DNA of 64,000 nucleotides from Diplocarpon mali (GCA_024741835.1 JAENRP010000097.1:65733-129732), one strand, 5' to 3'. Counted from the first letter of the stretch, positions 33,758-46,442 are shown. Program-made: numbers and translations. The notes: generated by a model not told the origin, from the sequence alone.

Positions 33758-34884
33758 TCAACAACTGAGAAGGTCGGAAAACTTCTCCAAGACCGCCTTC
33801 TGAGCCGCCTCGCCAGCATCCAACTTGCTTCTGTTGCCAACGCTGATACTTACATAACAGCCACTCCTTTCCAGAACACTCCTCTCGGTTGGCAAACGAT
33901 CACGGCCACAAGTCTTCACATCTGGGGCGTCCACAAATGGAATAGCGGGATAGATCCTGCTCAGTACAAACTTGAAGTCCTTGTAGTGCAGGCAGGTCTT
34001 GGTGTCCCAATCGACAGTGGGAAAATTGACGTTGAGCCAGACTCCTCCAGGCAGGTATGGCTCTGTAGAGTGGCTTGTCAGAGTGAACGTTATCCAGATT
34101 GCCAGTTCGGCATATGCTTTGGCGTAGAATGGTACGGGCCCGTCGCTGTAACTGGTTTGAGAGCCGCTCCGACCGCTAAAAGAAATCGCTGGAATGCCGA
34201 GATTGACTGCTGCAACAGCCGCTCCAACGGTCCCAGAAAACGGAACTTGGACGTCGAGGTTTGCTGGAATTGTGTTAGCAAAAGAGTCAAAGAGAGCCGG
34301 GTGATACACAAACAGCCGACATTGGGGCCGGAGACGGCCAAGTCTGGTGGTCCACCGAAAAATTTGGGCGACAATGTCGTGATTCCGTACGACACTTCGG
34401 ACATGATTAGTGATGTAGACTTCGCAAGCGGAGGGGGCGTCCATTATGGCTCGTCAACTTATGGCGAGCGTCACATACTTGCTGTTACAGGGAAAGCGTT
34501 GACATAGTTTAGGTGTGGATCTGAGCGGTTGAATCCGATGGCAGGGCTTGAAGCAGGACAGCTTTCATATTGGCAGCCATCTTTGACAGGCTGGGCAGTG
34601 CCATTGAGAGAGCCTGGACATTCGTCAGTCATGACTGGGAGGGGGATTGGACGGAGCAAGCATCTACCAGTTCCAGACATATTCAGCGCAGGCGCCGACA
34701 GTACCACCGAGGAGTTGTTGGGGTCGATATGTCTATTGTAGCCATCCAACGCATTGTAGAGAGCCCTGATATTCGTCTCTGCCCAGCCATCGTCGTTTGA
34801 CATGACGATATTTACCTTGTTGCCATGGGATCTCCCCGTCGTGACAACTGGGAGTGTGGCCGTCAGCGCTAAGAAGAGTTGCAT
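33758..34884 (-). CDS. Secreted SurE-type 5'/3'-nucleotidase (acid phosphatase)
   Basis: SurE proteins are metal-dependent phosphatases acting on nucleotides and polyphosphate. Exons 34479-34884, 34314-34394 and 33758-34263 give 330 residues. The chosen start yields a signal peptide (MQLFLALTATLPVVTTG), implying secretion. The SurE signature follows at once: VNIVMSNDDGWAETNIRAL with the metal-binding Asp pair at 31-32. After splicing the core reads YVNAFPVTAM-SYGITTLSPKF, then LAVSGPNVGSNLDVQVPFSGTVGAA, the conserved SGPNVG loop. Several NxS/T sites and four-plus Cys residues fit an extracellular protein. The frame is open to an ATG at 35064, but that would bury the signal peptide. Confidence 0.9.
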
Positions 34885-35745
34885 GTTGGCAGAGGAGCAA
34901 GTATGAATAATGGGTTGAGGATGAGAATGTACGGAAACATGGGTGGATGCAACGGACATGAAAGGAGGTCTCTCACATTTGGGCTGCGTAAAGCTCAAGG
35001 CCTGGAAAGGATACGGGAAGAGCGGCGCAGCTGTGCCAGCCAAAGCAGCCAGGAAGGATCGCATTGTGACTGCCGTTCACTCCGCCTCCAGATCTGGTCA
35101 GATGAGACTGGAGGGGGTAGAAGATGCAGATATAAATTCCGCTTCAACTGGCTGCATAGGTACGGACCGTCTGGCGCGGTGAAGAGTTCGGGATTCCTCG
35201 CTTGAAGCTCTGATATGTTTTTCCTTGGAGGTTGAGGTCTGCTCCAGATCTAGGCGAAAATCAAGGATGCAGGTGGCGCTCACTCATCCCAGGTCTGAGT
35301 CCAGGAGTCAACCATCCGCGATGCGAGTCCGTCGAGGGGACAACCATTCGGCGTGGATTTTCTGTGATGTATTGACTCGCTTCTGAGAAGAGATGGTGGG
35401 ATATGATTGGAAAAGTCCTCTGGCTCCGAACAAGACATGCGCCGTGTTGCAAGATCACACGGCTCTCCAGCCAGTTCGTGAGGGCACGAGAGTTCTCTCC
35501 TATGTGTGTATATATATATTTACTCTACCATGGCAGGTAGTAAATATCGAAGCGAATTCGTGTCACCGCCTTTCTCCTAACTGTAATTCTGCACATCGTC
35601 GCATAGTATACACTCGGTGAGGGGTGGCAGAAATCAAGGATGAAAGCTAGCGTGGCTAGGGATCGGAAAAAATGCTCGGTGATAGTCGACGATAAGCAGG
35701 TCCTCACACAACCCACTTCATTCAATAAAGTCGGCATTCACCAAG
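34885..35745. promoter_or_regulatory. Divergent upstream region of the SurE and DBP10 genes
   Basis: This 861-bp spacer separates two divergently transcribed genes. No additional gene is supported. A TATATATATATTTA run lies at about 35509-35521. Confidence 0.45.
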
Positions 35746-38581
35746 ATGCCACACCGCGCTTCCTCGCCTGCGGCATCAGAGAATGACTTTGACATCACAA
35801 ATTCCTTATTCCAGAATGATTTGGGCAGTGACGACGATAGTTTTGCTCACTCGAGCAGCAAGGATCTTGGAGTACTCGACGCTGGTGGGATTTTGGATTT
35901 GGAGAGCGACGAAGGAGGAGATGAGGCTTTCATTGCAGCAAAGCAGGCTGCCTCGAATCGAAAAGCCTCCAACTTGAGGGGAAAGACTGTCAAGAAGGGT
36001 GGTGGATTTCAGGCGATGGGTGAGAGAGAACCCCGGCTTTCAAGCCCAAGATGGCTTCTAATACATCGTAGGATTGAACGCTCACCTGCTCAAGGCGATC
36101 AGTAGAAAAGGGTTCTCTGTCCCTACCCCGATCCAGCGGAAAACTATCCCTCTCGTCCTCGATCACCAAGATGTTGTGGGAATGGCTAGAACCGGTTCCG
36201 GAAAGACTGCTGCTTTTGTGATACCGATGATCGAAAAACTAAAGTCGCATAGTGTCAAAGTAGGAGCTAGGGCTTTGATAATGTCACCCTCCCGCGAGTT
36301 GGCGCTACAGACACTGAAGGTTGTCAAGGAGTTCAGCAGAGGCACAGATCTGAAATGCGTTTTGCTTGTTGGTGGAGACAGTTTGGAGGACCAATTCGGA
36401 TTTATGGCAGGAAACCCGGATATTGTCATTGCGACGCCGGGTCGGTTTCTGCATCTAAAGGTGGAAATGTCTTTGGATCTATCATCTGTCAAATATGTGG
36501 TTTTTGACGAAGCCGATCGCCTATTCGAGATGGGTTTCGCTGCCCAGCTTACCGAAATTCTCCACGCCTTACCAACCTCGAGACAGACGCTCCTGTTCTC
36601 TGCGACACTGCCTAAATCCTTGGTGGAATTTGCGAGAGCCGGCCTGCAGGAACCTAGTCTTGTTCGTCTCGATGCCGAAAGCAAGGTCTCCCCTGACCTC
36701 GAAAGCGCATTCTTCAGCGTCAAGAGTGCCGAGAAGGAGGGAGCTTTGCTTCACATCCTCAATGACTTGATAAAGATGCCCACTGGGCTTCCAGAAGCTG
36801 CTGTAAGGGCAGCTGCTGACGCAAATAGCAAAAAACGCAAGCGAGGCGCTGATGGACCATATCTCAGACAAAAGCCTACGGAGCATTCCACCATCATTTT
36901 TGCAGCCACAAAGCATCATGTCGATTATATTGCTTCACTCCTCCGTCTCTCTGGATTTGCCGTTTCTCATGCATATGGTTCCCTGGATCAGACAGCTCGA
37001 AACCAGCAGGTTGAGGATTTCAGAACGGGAAAGTGTAGTATATTGGTTGTTACGGATGTCGCGGCTAGAGGTATTGATATCCCGGTACTCGCCAATGTTA
37101 TCAATTACGACTTTCCGCCTCAGCCAAAGATCTTCGTCCATCGGGTAGGTCGTACGGCAAGAGCCGGGAAGCGCGGTTGGAGTTATAGCCTTGTCAGAGA
37201 CACAGACGTACCATATCTGCTAGATTTACAGCTCTTTCTCGGGAAAAGATTACTGCTTGGCAAAGAGAGCGGTAGCTCGCCGAACTACGCGGAAGATGTC
37301 ATCGTCGGTGCTCTGTTCCGAGATAAGCTTGAGGCTACCTCGGAATGGATCACCAAACTACTAGGAGATGATGATGATCTCAGTGCTCTGCGACGTGTGG
37401 CCGCCAAGGGAGAGAAACTCTACATACGGACGAGAAATTCAGCATCGAGCGAAAGCGCGAACAGAGCCAAGGAGGTTGTTGCGTCGCAGGGGTGGATGCA
37501 ATTGCATCCTCTTTTCAACAACGAGACCACCTCTACCGAACAGGCCCGTATCGACATGCTTGCTCGCATCAGTGGATTCCGGCCTCAAGAAACAGTTTTC
37601 GAAATCGGCACTAGGGGCAAAGCAGGACACGGCGAAGCAGCTGAGATGATGAGACATCGCAGGGGCAAGATCGTCCCTAGACGGCAGAAGGAAGCGGATG
37701 AGACGGCCGCAGCGAAGGCGGAGGCAGCTATTAATGTGATCGGCTCTCCCGACCTGACTGTCAATGTGGACGTTGACGAAGAGGACGACGACGACGAGAT
37801 GGAAGTCACGGTAAATGGCGGTGGCGACGACAACATGGCCGAAGCCTCTGAAGGTGACCTGGAACTGACCTTCTCGAAATCTTCCCAAAAAGGCAAAGGC
37901 CGCACGCTCTCCTACAAGGACGCTGAGAACTTCATGTCCTATACACCCAAGAACCTTAACGTCGCCGAAGAGCGCGGATATGGGGTGCACTCTGGCTCCT
38001 ACAATACCGCCTCTCAGACCTCGAACTTTATCGAAGCGGCCAGATATGTGACCATGGATCTGGCGAATGATGATGGCGCAAAGGGCTTTGCTGAGCCCGC
38101 CAGGGCTAAAGGAATGCGATGGGACAAGAAGAATAGCAAATACGTGGCACGAGCAAACGACGAGGATGGCTCGAAGGGCAAGAAGATGATTCGCGGCGAG
38201 AGCGGACAGAAGATTGCTGCCAGTTTCCAGAGTGGCCGATTCGACAGGTGGCGCAAAGCCCACAAAGTCAACCGACTCCCACGAACCGGAGAGGCGGAGG
38301 GAGAAGGTGCCAGCGCTTCCGGCGGTGTCGGAAGAGGCTCTGGCACGAGGTATAAGCATAAGCAGGAGAAGGCGCCCAAGGAGGCGGATAAGTACCGGGA
38401 TGATTTCCACGTGCGGAAGAAGAGAGTGGCCGAGGCGAAGGAGAAGAGAATCGGTGTGTTCAGGGATGGATTGGGCAAGCAGGAGATCAAGAGCACGGGC
38501 GACATTCACAAACAGAGGCAGCTGCAAGAGAGGAAAAAGGCCAAAAACGCCAGGCCATCGGGAAAGAAGGGCAAGCGTTAG
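35746..38581 (+). CDS. DBP10: ATP-dependent RNA helicase DBP10
   Basis: Dbp10 is a nucleolar DEAD-box helicase of 60S subunit assembly. Exons 35746-36019 and 36072-38581 give 927 residues; the 52-nt intron starts GTGAGA and splits a Gly codon (QAMG joined to LNAHLLKAI). The N-terminus is acidic. Helicase motifs are FSVPTPIQ (Q motif), ARTGSGKT (130-137), [27 protein letters not shown] (DEAD), [18 protein letters not shown] and [10 protein letters not shown]. The C-terminal third holds a DBP10CT-type region ([24 protein letters not shown]) and a long basic tail ending GKKGKR. A family-typical insertion with KKRKRG lies between the two RecA lobes. Confidence 0.95.
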
Positions 38582-38911
38582 ATGGATGCGTGCTACTCTT
38601 CTTGCAGATACCCAATGTCACTGTTCTTGGTCCAGAATTGGTTCGATCTCGCGCTCACTGAGAAGCCCTACGTGAGTCTCAATGAATAAAGTAAGCAGGA
38701 CGACTGTGCCAGTTGAGAGCGCGCCATGTTCCCCGACGAACAAGCTTGCTGTTTACATCTCTCCATCTCTGCCAAGAAATTGTCTCGGTAAGCGAACGCC
38801 CTCCCAGTCAACAGTCACGACGCTCAGGAATGTGCAATGCTTCCCGACGACCCCCTCTCCCGACGGAAGCCCCATGAACGCTCAAGCTCCAACCCACTCG
38901 GCAAAGCCGTG
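38582..38911. other. Short convergent intergenic region
   Basis: This 330-bp stretch lies between the DBP10 stop and the stop of the low-complexity gene on the other strand. Nothing else is seen. Confidence 0.5.
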
Positions 38912-39708
38912 CTACGCAGCCCACACAGCTTGCCCTCGTCGGCCACCTCTGCGGTCACAGTCCGGGTTCCCGTCACGACCCCTGACGGTCACATCCGTCA
39001 GGGCCACTTTGCCTTTGGCCTTCTTTGCCCTCTTTCTCCGCTCCTGCTCTTCCCGGGTCATCTTCGACAGGTCCTCTTCCAGCTTATCCTCATACTCAGC
39101 CGGTCGCTTGAGCCCAGGAATACCCTCGGCTAGTATCTCTCTGCGCTGCTCAGCGGAGCCGGGCAAAGCAGCGCTCCACGGGCCGTGGTGGTCCTCGTCG
39201 GCAGCGAAGCGCCGGAGAAGATACTGCTGGTGAGGCTGGGCAGGGTGGGCTGGCCGTCCGTGAGGGCCTTGCTCGGTAACGCCGCCGTGGTCGTTCTCAG
39301 GCGCCGGTGGAGCGCAAGGTGGTGGTTGGGGGCCTGAGTAGGAGGGATTACGTGAACTGTACGGGCTCCGAGAAAGCGAGGATTGCGAGTGAGGGCTGTG
39401 CTCTTCGTGTGCCTCGCCGTCACCAGAGCCTCCCCATGGTTCGTGCATGGGAAGGTCCCCGCCCGAGTGGAAAACATGAGGCTGCGGATCGATGTTGTGC
39501 GGAGCCGGGTTGGAGGGGCCTGCTTCTGCTGGCTCGGGGCTCAGTGACGGACGAGGGAGCTCCGAGGGAGAGTAGCTGTGGTTAGAAACGAGCAGTTAGA
39601 TAGGTCCTGTGATCTGAGACTCGGTCCTGTTTCTGCAGGGTCATCTGCTACTACGCACCTCGACGCGGCGCTTCCCCAGGTTGCTTGGGTGGAGTAGCTG
39701 TCCTGCAT
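38912..39708 (-). CDS. Hypothetical low-complexity protein
   Basis: Two exons (39659-39708 and 38912-39575) join in frame to give 237 residues; the 83-nt intron starts GTGCGTAG and ends CCACAG. The first 130 residues are disordered in style, rich in Pro, Ser, Gly and His (MQDSYSTQATWGSAASS; SPEPAEAGPSNPAPHN). The C-terminal part looks folded or coiled and charged: AEQRREILAEGIPGLKRP, YEDKLEEDLSKMTREEQER, then a basic RKRAKKAKGK run that could be a nuclear signal. I do not recognise the family. Splicing that keeps codon style on both sides argues that the gene is real. An earlier in-frame ATG exists at 39751. Confidence 0.55.
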
Positions 39709-41684
39709 ATTCCTCTGTTTAGCTCCGAAGACCGATCCACTTTGTAGAGGCACAATGAACAGGCTTCGGCTAGAGGAGTCTACGAGACGTAGGAAGCGTG
39801 CAGGATCCGGAGGCAGAGCTGAGCACTATATACTTGTTTCTCTATGCGTTCGCGCTGGCTCGCTGGAACCTTTCTACCGCGAGCAGACTGGAGAGCCGGT
39901 GATTGCCTCACGAAACCAGATGAGATGCTCCGCAGAATACTGCTTGCCACTTGCTTCACCGAGGGAGAGCGAAAGCCGGCCCAATGGCGCCTGATCCAAC
40001 TCCACAGGGCACCGGATAGATCCCCGAGACGAACGCAATACCACACTCCGGATGTGCCCATTTCGGAGCCTCATTATCTGACCGAAGAAATGATGCTATG
40101 CTGTTGTCGGGTATCGGGAGCCACGATCCGCGGTGTGGTATGCGAAGGGGTAGCAGGTACCTGGGGAGGTATGGGTGGTGATTTCCAGGGACCACACCCG
40201 CTGACATCTCGAGCCATAAGGCTGCAGCGATATATGCACTGGAATGTGTGGCGACTGACCCGATGCGGTGATACATTGGGGATGTTTTGCTGGGGTCAAC
40301 GTGGATTGTGGTATTGAGATTCGGCCCCCAACCCGGGGCGAGGCTGCTCGCATTGCTCGCCATCATGCCATGTGTTTATTCGATCGAACAGTTAAGATAG
40401 AGGTTCAAGGCCCAGCACGAATCGCACCGCGCAGTTCCTGGCCAGACATATAGACGACGCGTCTTCATACTTTCCCGAGGAGATTTACACATTTCTGTGG
40501 GATGAGGCACAGTTGTGGTGATGCGGCCGGCAAAGAGATACGGCCAATTCTTCCCCCCCCCCTCGATGCCCGAGGCGAGGCGAAAGACTTTGGAAACCCG
40601 TGGCAATTAAAGCTTTGCGCTGCAAGGAATCGGCGCAACGGCCTCTACCTCGAGGCTTGTTATGTCGCAGATGGTGTAACCCGGCAATGCCAGTGGCCTT
40701 CCGCCAACATCGGATTTGTCACCGTCGAAGGGGAATAGCCAGCGTCATTATGCACGGGGCGAAGGTGCATGTAGCGAGCGCTGTGTGTATTCTGATGTTG
40801 ATACTATCATGCTCAGCATGAATAAGTCACAATGTAGCCCGGAACCGCCGAAAGTGTCTCAGGGAAACAGAAACGAAGTTTTGCGAAATCCAGGTGCATA
40901 TGATCAGTCAGTCAGAAACAAAGAACAGCGGGGAGGAGTCGAACTGACCCCTCTGGAATTGAAGCAAGCTTCTGCTCGCATGTTGAAAGCAGCCGCCACT
41001 ACATAGTAAGACGGATTGCGACGCGCAGACTGCTCTGCTCGCAGTCTTTCCTGACTTGTAGACATTCGAGGGATACAAGTCTCGTCCTGAGCCTTTTGCC
41101 TGGTTAGTAAAACGAGGCCTCGGTGACCAACCAACGCAAACACAATGTGTGAGAAACTCAAGGTAGAACATATACAGCTTAGATCATCTCGAGGCTGTGG
41201 ATAGACTCACTCGAATAGTAAGGGTACGGTTAGGAGCTGGATGTCGATAGGACACGGAGGGCGAAGAAGGGCCACAATGTGAGTTGAGCGAGCAATCATT
41301 CAGTCGTCGTTGAATCCGGGAGAAGAATATACCAGCACACTAGAAATCGAAGACACGAAATGTCCTCATGTTGGGCTACGACCTTGGTTGCCTCTTTGTA
41401 GCTGTCGTTAATGAGGCACGTGAGGCGCATCCTCGAGTAAATGGCCTTGCTGCCCGTAACTAATTCAGAGCTTTCCGGATCCCAAGTGAGACTCACGTCC
41501 TGTAAATACCCCGTCGATTCATGCTCAATTGATTAAGCAACTTTGAACATGCAGCCAGTTGGCGAAGTTTCGGCCTATATCTATGCTCTCTAATTCGTGT
41601 GCGCATGCCTGCAAATTTGGTATATTCCCATCCATACTCCGACAAATGCTTTTGGACTCCCCTCCCTCCCCAAATCCACACACA
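39709..41684. other. Gene-poor stretch
   Basis: About 2 kb between two minus-strand genes. The longest frames (157 and 136 codons, overlapping on opposite strands near 39844-40366) have irregular translations rich in Cys, Trp and Arg, and are probably chance. I found no repeat, tRNA or transposon signature. Confidence 0.4.
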
Positions 41685-43734
41685 TCAATCGCAGCATGCA
41701 TCATCAATATCCTTGTTTGCTCTCTCTTTTCTCTTGTAAGTCAAGAACCTACCAAGATTGAGAACAGCTTCATCAGCCCTGGAGCGCAGTTCGCCGAATT
41801 TTCGCTTATCGATCGACTTTGCGAGCTTCCTAGCCTTCGGCTGGATATCCTCGAGGTGTTTAGAAAAGTTGTCGCCCCAGTACACTGGTTCGTCGAACGA
41901 GTAGCCTCTATCAGAGTAAATATCGAAAATCTGGTTCAGAGCTTCCACTGTGTCGGCAGCAGGCACATCGGGAAGGGCCGAGAGAACGGTAAGGAGGAAG
42001 ATTCCGATCTCTCTATTGAGCTCAACAGGGGCTGGCTCCAGAGCTATGCTTCCCAATACACCGATGCATTTGACGCCCAGACCCTGAAACGCATCACTCT
42101 CGTCCTCTACCTTTGGCTCTCCGTCTTTAGCTCCATTCAGGCCCTTCGACGCTTGGTACAAGGCCATGAATTTTCTCGGTTCTTCTGGCTTGATGACGAC
42201 AGCCCCCTTGACGCTGCGCGACACCGCCCATGCTAAGCTTGTGATGGAAGAAGCAAGCTCAATATCGGCAGTGTTTGAGGCCAGTACAGGGCTGATAATA
42301 TCGTTCCATATCTTTTGAGACAGGGATGCCCAAAACTTCTGGAGGCTGTTTAGATGTCCCGTTGAGAAGTCAATACTTGATATCGTCCACGCAACATTGT
42401 TCAAGGCAGACAAAGCATGTTCTTGAATGAGGCTATTCGAATCTTTCATCGGGTGTGCTAATGAGAGCAGCTTTGGCGCAGCAACTCTAACCAACTGATC
42501 TAGGGTAACCTCGGTGCTAGGAGAAGCGTCTTCGTCGTCAGATCCGTCTCCAAGAACTTCGTGCATCTCAGCGTCAATCTCATCCTGGTTCATTTCATCA
42601 CCAAGGCCCTCGTTCTTTGCTTCTGCGTCTTTCTCGAGGTTCATCTCGTCTATGTCGCCATTCACAGACTCATCAAAGCCCGTAAACTCTTTCTCATTTC
42701 GGCTTCCGTGTTCCAGTGCCTCTTGAAGACTGGTGGCAATCGAAGCTGTGATTTCCAAAGCCAGCTGTAGAACCTGGTCAGGGATTGATGACTTGGCATA
42801 ACCATTGGTGCCATTGCTCTGAGGTTGTGCATGTTCCATATAGTGAACCAGGGTAGGTATAAGCATAGAGTCGGATACACCTTCGATCGGAGTATTGTGG
42901 TCGAACCACTGCATAGTAACAAATACATTGTGTAGGACTCCGCAGGCCGCGACTGAGTTGATGCTCCCGGCGTCCTTGATTCGAATCAGGCCCTTGAGCC
43001 AATCTCCCTTGTCAACGATCTGCTGATCAAATAACTTATTATCCTCTGTCAAAGCCATGAGGCAGGAGAGATCCTCATTCTCGATTTGGCTGGGAGTACC
43101 CGCGAATGCCAAGAGTCCAAATAAGAAGTTGGTAATTGTCGCTGAATTTGAGATGGCTTCGGCGATTTCATCCTGAGATTCACAAAGCGAAGTGAGAAGA
43201 CTGATGATTGAGCTTGTGAGATTCCATAGAAGTTTTTGTTGGGTTGGTGGAAGCTTTGCGAAAGGGTACTCTTGGGACTCAATGGTCTGGACAATCTGAA
43301 TGTCTGTCAGTAGGTACAAAGTGTAAGGAAACGCTTCTTCTGTAGCTTACCGTCTTGACAACACCTTGAATAGCAGTCAAAATATCCTGCCTATACAGAT
43401 GTACACAGAAGTCTGCCTCCTCCTCTAGACTCAGGTTCCGCAGGATACCCCATCCGTCTGTTCTTGTCTCCAGATTTGAGTCCGTCAAAGTTTGTTCAAA
43501 GAGGATCCGCACAATCCGCTCTCTCAATAACAACTTCCTAGACTTTTGATCCTCAATGATGTTTGTAATCGCACGGGCAGCAGCAGATCTGGTATTCAAG
43601 TCGGAGCTTTGCAGGTCTTTCAGAACTGGTAGAATGTGCTGCTCACGGATCGCCGCAAGTTCAGGATCAGCGAGGGGTTTGGCAGTTGGGTTTGTTCGAT
43701 TCTTCGTCCGGTTTCTGGGCTTTGATTTGCCCAT
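41685..43734 (-). CDS. SYO1: SYO1, import adaptor and chaperone for Rpl5/Rpl11
   Basis: Syo1 carries ribosomal proteins uL18 (Rpl5) and uL5 (Rpl11) together into the nucleus and helps load the 5S RNP; the human relative is HEATR3. Exons 43351-43734 and 41685-43295 give 664 residues; the 55-nt intron starts GTAAGC. The N-terminus (MGKSKPRNRTKNRTNPTAKP) is basic and likely binds the import receptor. ARM-type helices follow (AIREQHILPVLKDLQS; RTDGWGILRNLSLEEEADF). An acidic loop (about 350-410: DIDEMNLEKDAEAKNE, DGSDDEDASPS) separates them from HEAT-type repeats (EHALSALNNVAWTIS; VEALNQIFDIYSDRG; FSKHLEDIQPKARKL). The end, LNLGRFLTYKRKER, matches the family. Confidence 0.88.
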
Positions 43735-44170
43735 CTTGGAGGCTTATGAGTGATTGCGCTTGTGATGTTGTCTGGGGTTGGAACACCAGTGTTGCACTCC
43801 AAGAATAGTGTTTATGTTGTTGGTGTGTATCGGGAAAAAAAATTGAAAAAATTAAAAATTATGGCGTGGATATAGAACCAGCTGGTAGGAGGGGTCAGTA
43901 AGTACTTACCTCTTGAGATATGCTTACCAACCATATCTCAGCAAACATGAATCTTAAATCTCCTGGTACATGCTTTCGCAAATCTCTGACATGTCTTTTC
44001 TTTCATGTTAATATTCCAATATCGTGGAAGTAATTGGAATGGAGGGGTAGATTTTGCTACAGGCACGCCTTCCCTCCACTAGCTGACCTAACCCCGCTAG
44101 ACACCCAGCTGCATTCTACGAATACTCAACCGCGAGGTTTTTTTTTTTTGCGGCAGTTTCTCTCAACCAC
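43735..44170. promoter_or_regulatory. Bidirectional promoter region SYO1 / IDI1
   Basis: This 436-bp spacer is shared by two divergent genes. A 12-base T run (44138-44149) sits about 20 bp before the IDI1 start. An A-rich stretch (43830-43862) lies close to SYO1. Poly(dA:dT) tracts like these are common in nucleosome-depleted fungal promoters. Confidence 0.5.
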
Positions 44171-45060
44171 ATGAGTGCTGTGCACCCCCTCAAAATGTCT
44201 TCAACAACTGCCATCACTCAGCTCGAGCCTATCACGGCGCAAAATATTTTGCGACTGTTCCCCGACATCGATACAAGCTCAGCAGAGCTTGACGGGCACG
44301 ATGCCGAGCAGATTAGATTAATGGATGAGGTGTGCATTGTCCTCGATGAGAATGACAAGCCCATTGGCAACTTCAGCAAGAAGATTTGTAAGTTTGTCTT
44401 TGGCCAGTACAGCTGTGGAGACTAACATTTCTAGGCCATCTCATGACCAACATTGACAAAGGTCTTCTCCACCGTGCATTTTCAGTTTTCCTGTTCAATT
44501 CCAAGAACGAATTGCTTCTGCAACAGCGCGCGACCGAGAAGATTACTTTCCCTGACATGTGGACAAATACTTGCTGTTCTCACCCACTTGGCATCCCGGG
44601 AGAAGGTGGTGTAGGGTTGGAGGAAGCAGTCGCAGGTGTGAAGAATGCTGCAATCCGCAAACTTAACCACGAACTTGGTATTCCGGCGGCACAGGTGCCA
44701 TTTGAGAAATTCAAGTTCTTGACCAGAATCCACTACAAGGCGCCGAGCGATGGTAAATGGGGCGAGCACGAGAGTAAGTCTCTATCCTTCGGTTATAGGG
44801 CCTCACTAACCTCTGGAACAATCTCAGTCGATTATATTCTCTTTATCAAAGCCGAAGTCGACATAGAGCCCAACCTGAACGAAGTCCGAGACACAAAATA
44901 CGTTACTGCGGCCGATCTGAAGTCGATGTTCGGAGATCCTGCCTTGAAATTTACGCCGTGGTTCAAACTGATCTGCAACTCGCTGTTGTTTGAGTGGTGG
45001 GAGCATTTGGACGAGGGGCTGGAGAAATACTCGAACGAACAGGAGATCCGGCGGATGTGA
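44171..45060 (+). CDS. IDI1: Isopentenyl-diphosphate delta-isomerase
   Basis: This enzyme converts isopentenyl diphosphate to dimethylallyl diphosphate, the branch step feeding sterols, dolichols and prenyl groups. Exons 44171-44387, 44435-44773 and 44828-45060 give 262 residues. The Nudix-type fold is complete: [23 protein letters not shown], then [16 protein letters not shown] with the catalytic Cys at about 120, the expanded Nudix-like helix [15 protein letters not shown], and WGEHEIDYILF with the second catalytic acid (183-185). The C-terminus [20 protein letters not shown] is typical of type 1 isomerases. A second in-frame ATG at 44195 (MSSTT) is an alternative start. Confidence 0.95.
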
Positions 45061-46442
45061 GCTATTACTGTAACGAGCCGGATCTGGGGCACTAGGCGTT
45101 GGCATACATGCGGGGCTGGCTATTGCGAGAAGTGGGCATATATTGGCTCAGGTTCTACTGGCGAGAACAGACGATACCCTGCTTACTTTTTCCTACGCAT
45201 GATATCTGCGCAGACTCTCGCCGAGTAGATTCTTCCATGCGAATCGAAGCGGTCAGAACAAGATATTGGGACGACGCGCATGCCCGGGTCGGTCTCCCAC
45301 CCCCGTTCTCTCTGTCAGTTGCAGTTTGTCTTTCTTGGTGTCACGGTCGCTTCCAGTCGGATGAGCAATAAACATACTGTCTGTTATTTCTGTCTCTTCT
45401 CTCCCAAGAGCTTCGACGCCGACTTCATATTTACTCCAAGCCCCGGCTCACCAGAGCGGGGCGACCAATACTTGAGTTTGAAGGCGGAAGAGCCCACGTC
45501 TGGCTCCTAAACCGCAAAGAGCATGTCCTGCCGACTCCTCCCAGCCCCACGCCTCTAATAATACGACTTGGTCGGAATCGTTCGACTTCACCACATTGAG
45601 GCCGTCGCCCAATGTCGTGAAGTCTAGCTGTGAGTACTGCACCAAGTACTATCGCTTCGCACCAAGCATTTCTTCTACTGAGCAAAGCCCCGACCATTGG
45701 AGAGACAGCTGTATCCGCAGCTTCCACCCTGCCAATGCCAGTCCCATTTCTCATGACTGGGCGGGAGTTGAATCCCAAAATTCGCGAGTCGAGCATTGAT
45801 GCTCGCCAGCATTATTAGCCATCTGCGCGGCACGCCCGGGATGTATGTGGTTGCCGACCCACGATGACTATCTCCTACGTAGTGTCTAGGTGGGGTTGTC
45901 AAACACAAGAGAGACCCTTGATCCAGGCTCGTGAGTCTACATAAGCCTGCCCTATCGCTCTCATCCTGGGCGGTTTGTCGATTCCACATCCATCCGAACC
46001 ACCACAGCTTCAGCTTCTTGAACACTGCGATACCGGTCACAGATCCGTTCTGACTCAAATATTCCAACTCTTCTGACGCTCCGTTCGTCAGTTTGCTCTG
46101 GAGTGGCCTGAGAGACACAGATCGTTAACCAACACACTAACTAACTCCAAATCCGGGTCTCCAGTGTTTGTCGGAGTGGGAATCCGTCACTGATCCTAAG
46201 ATCCTCATTAGGGCGCTGTAAACTCTACGTTGATGTCGGTTGACGTACGCCAAAGTCTCAACTGCTTGCGATTTCCATCTCGATACGAGACTGTATCGAG
46301 ATCGCAGCTTTCTAAACAGCATACAGGCGACTTAACAAGACCAGCAAAATCTTGTGCGTGAATCTCATGGTGTCCAAGAAACCACTACTAATACTTTTTT
46401 TTAGAAATCTCGGGTCAGATTATTGCTATTTATCTCGCAATC
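45061..46442. other. Intergenic, no supported gene
   Basis: About 1.4 kb between two plus-strand genes. Minus-strand frames at 45431-45796 and 45675-46118 overlap in different frames and have no recognisable features. A T run (46396-46403) lies close before the acetyltransferase start. Confidence 0.4.

Noticed and set aside
33653..34507. 284-codon plus-strand frame
   Set aside because: It is the antisense shadow of the SurE gene, whose motifs and splice sites are clear on the minus strand.
37439..38527. 362-codon minus-strand frame
   Set aside because: Antisense shadow of the DBP10 C-terminus, caused by its codon bias.
40930..40985. Possible tRNA T arm on minus (GTCAGTTCGACTCC)
   Set aside because: The five-base T stem does not pair and no acceptor or D arm fits around it.
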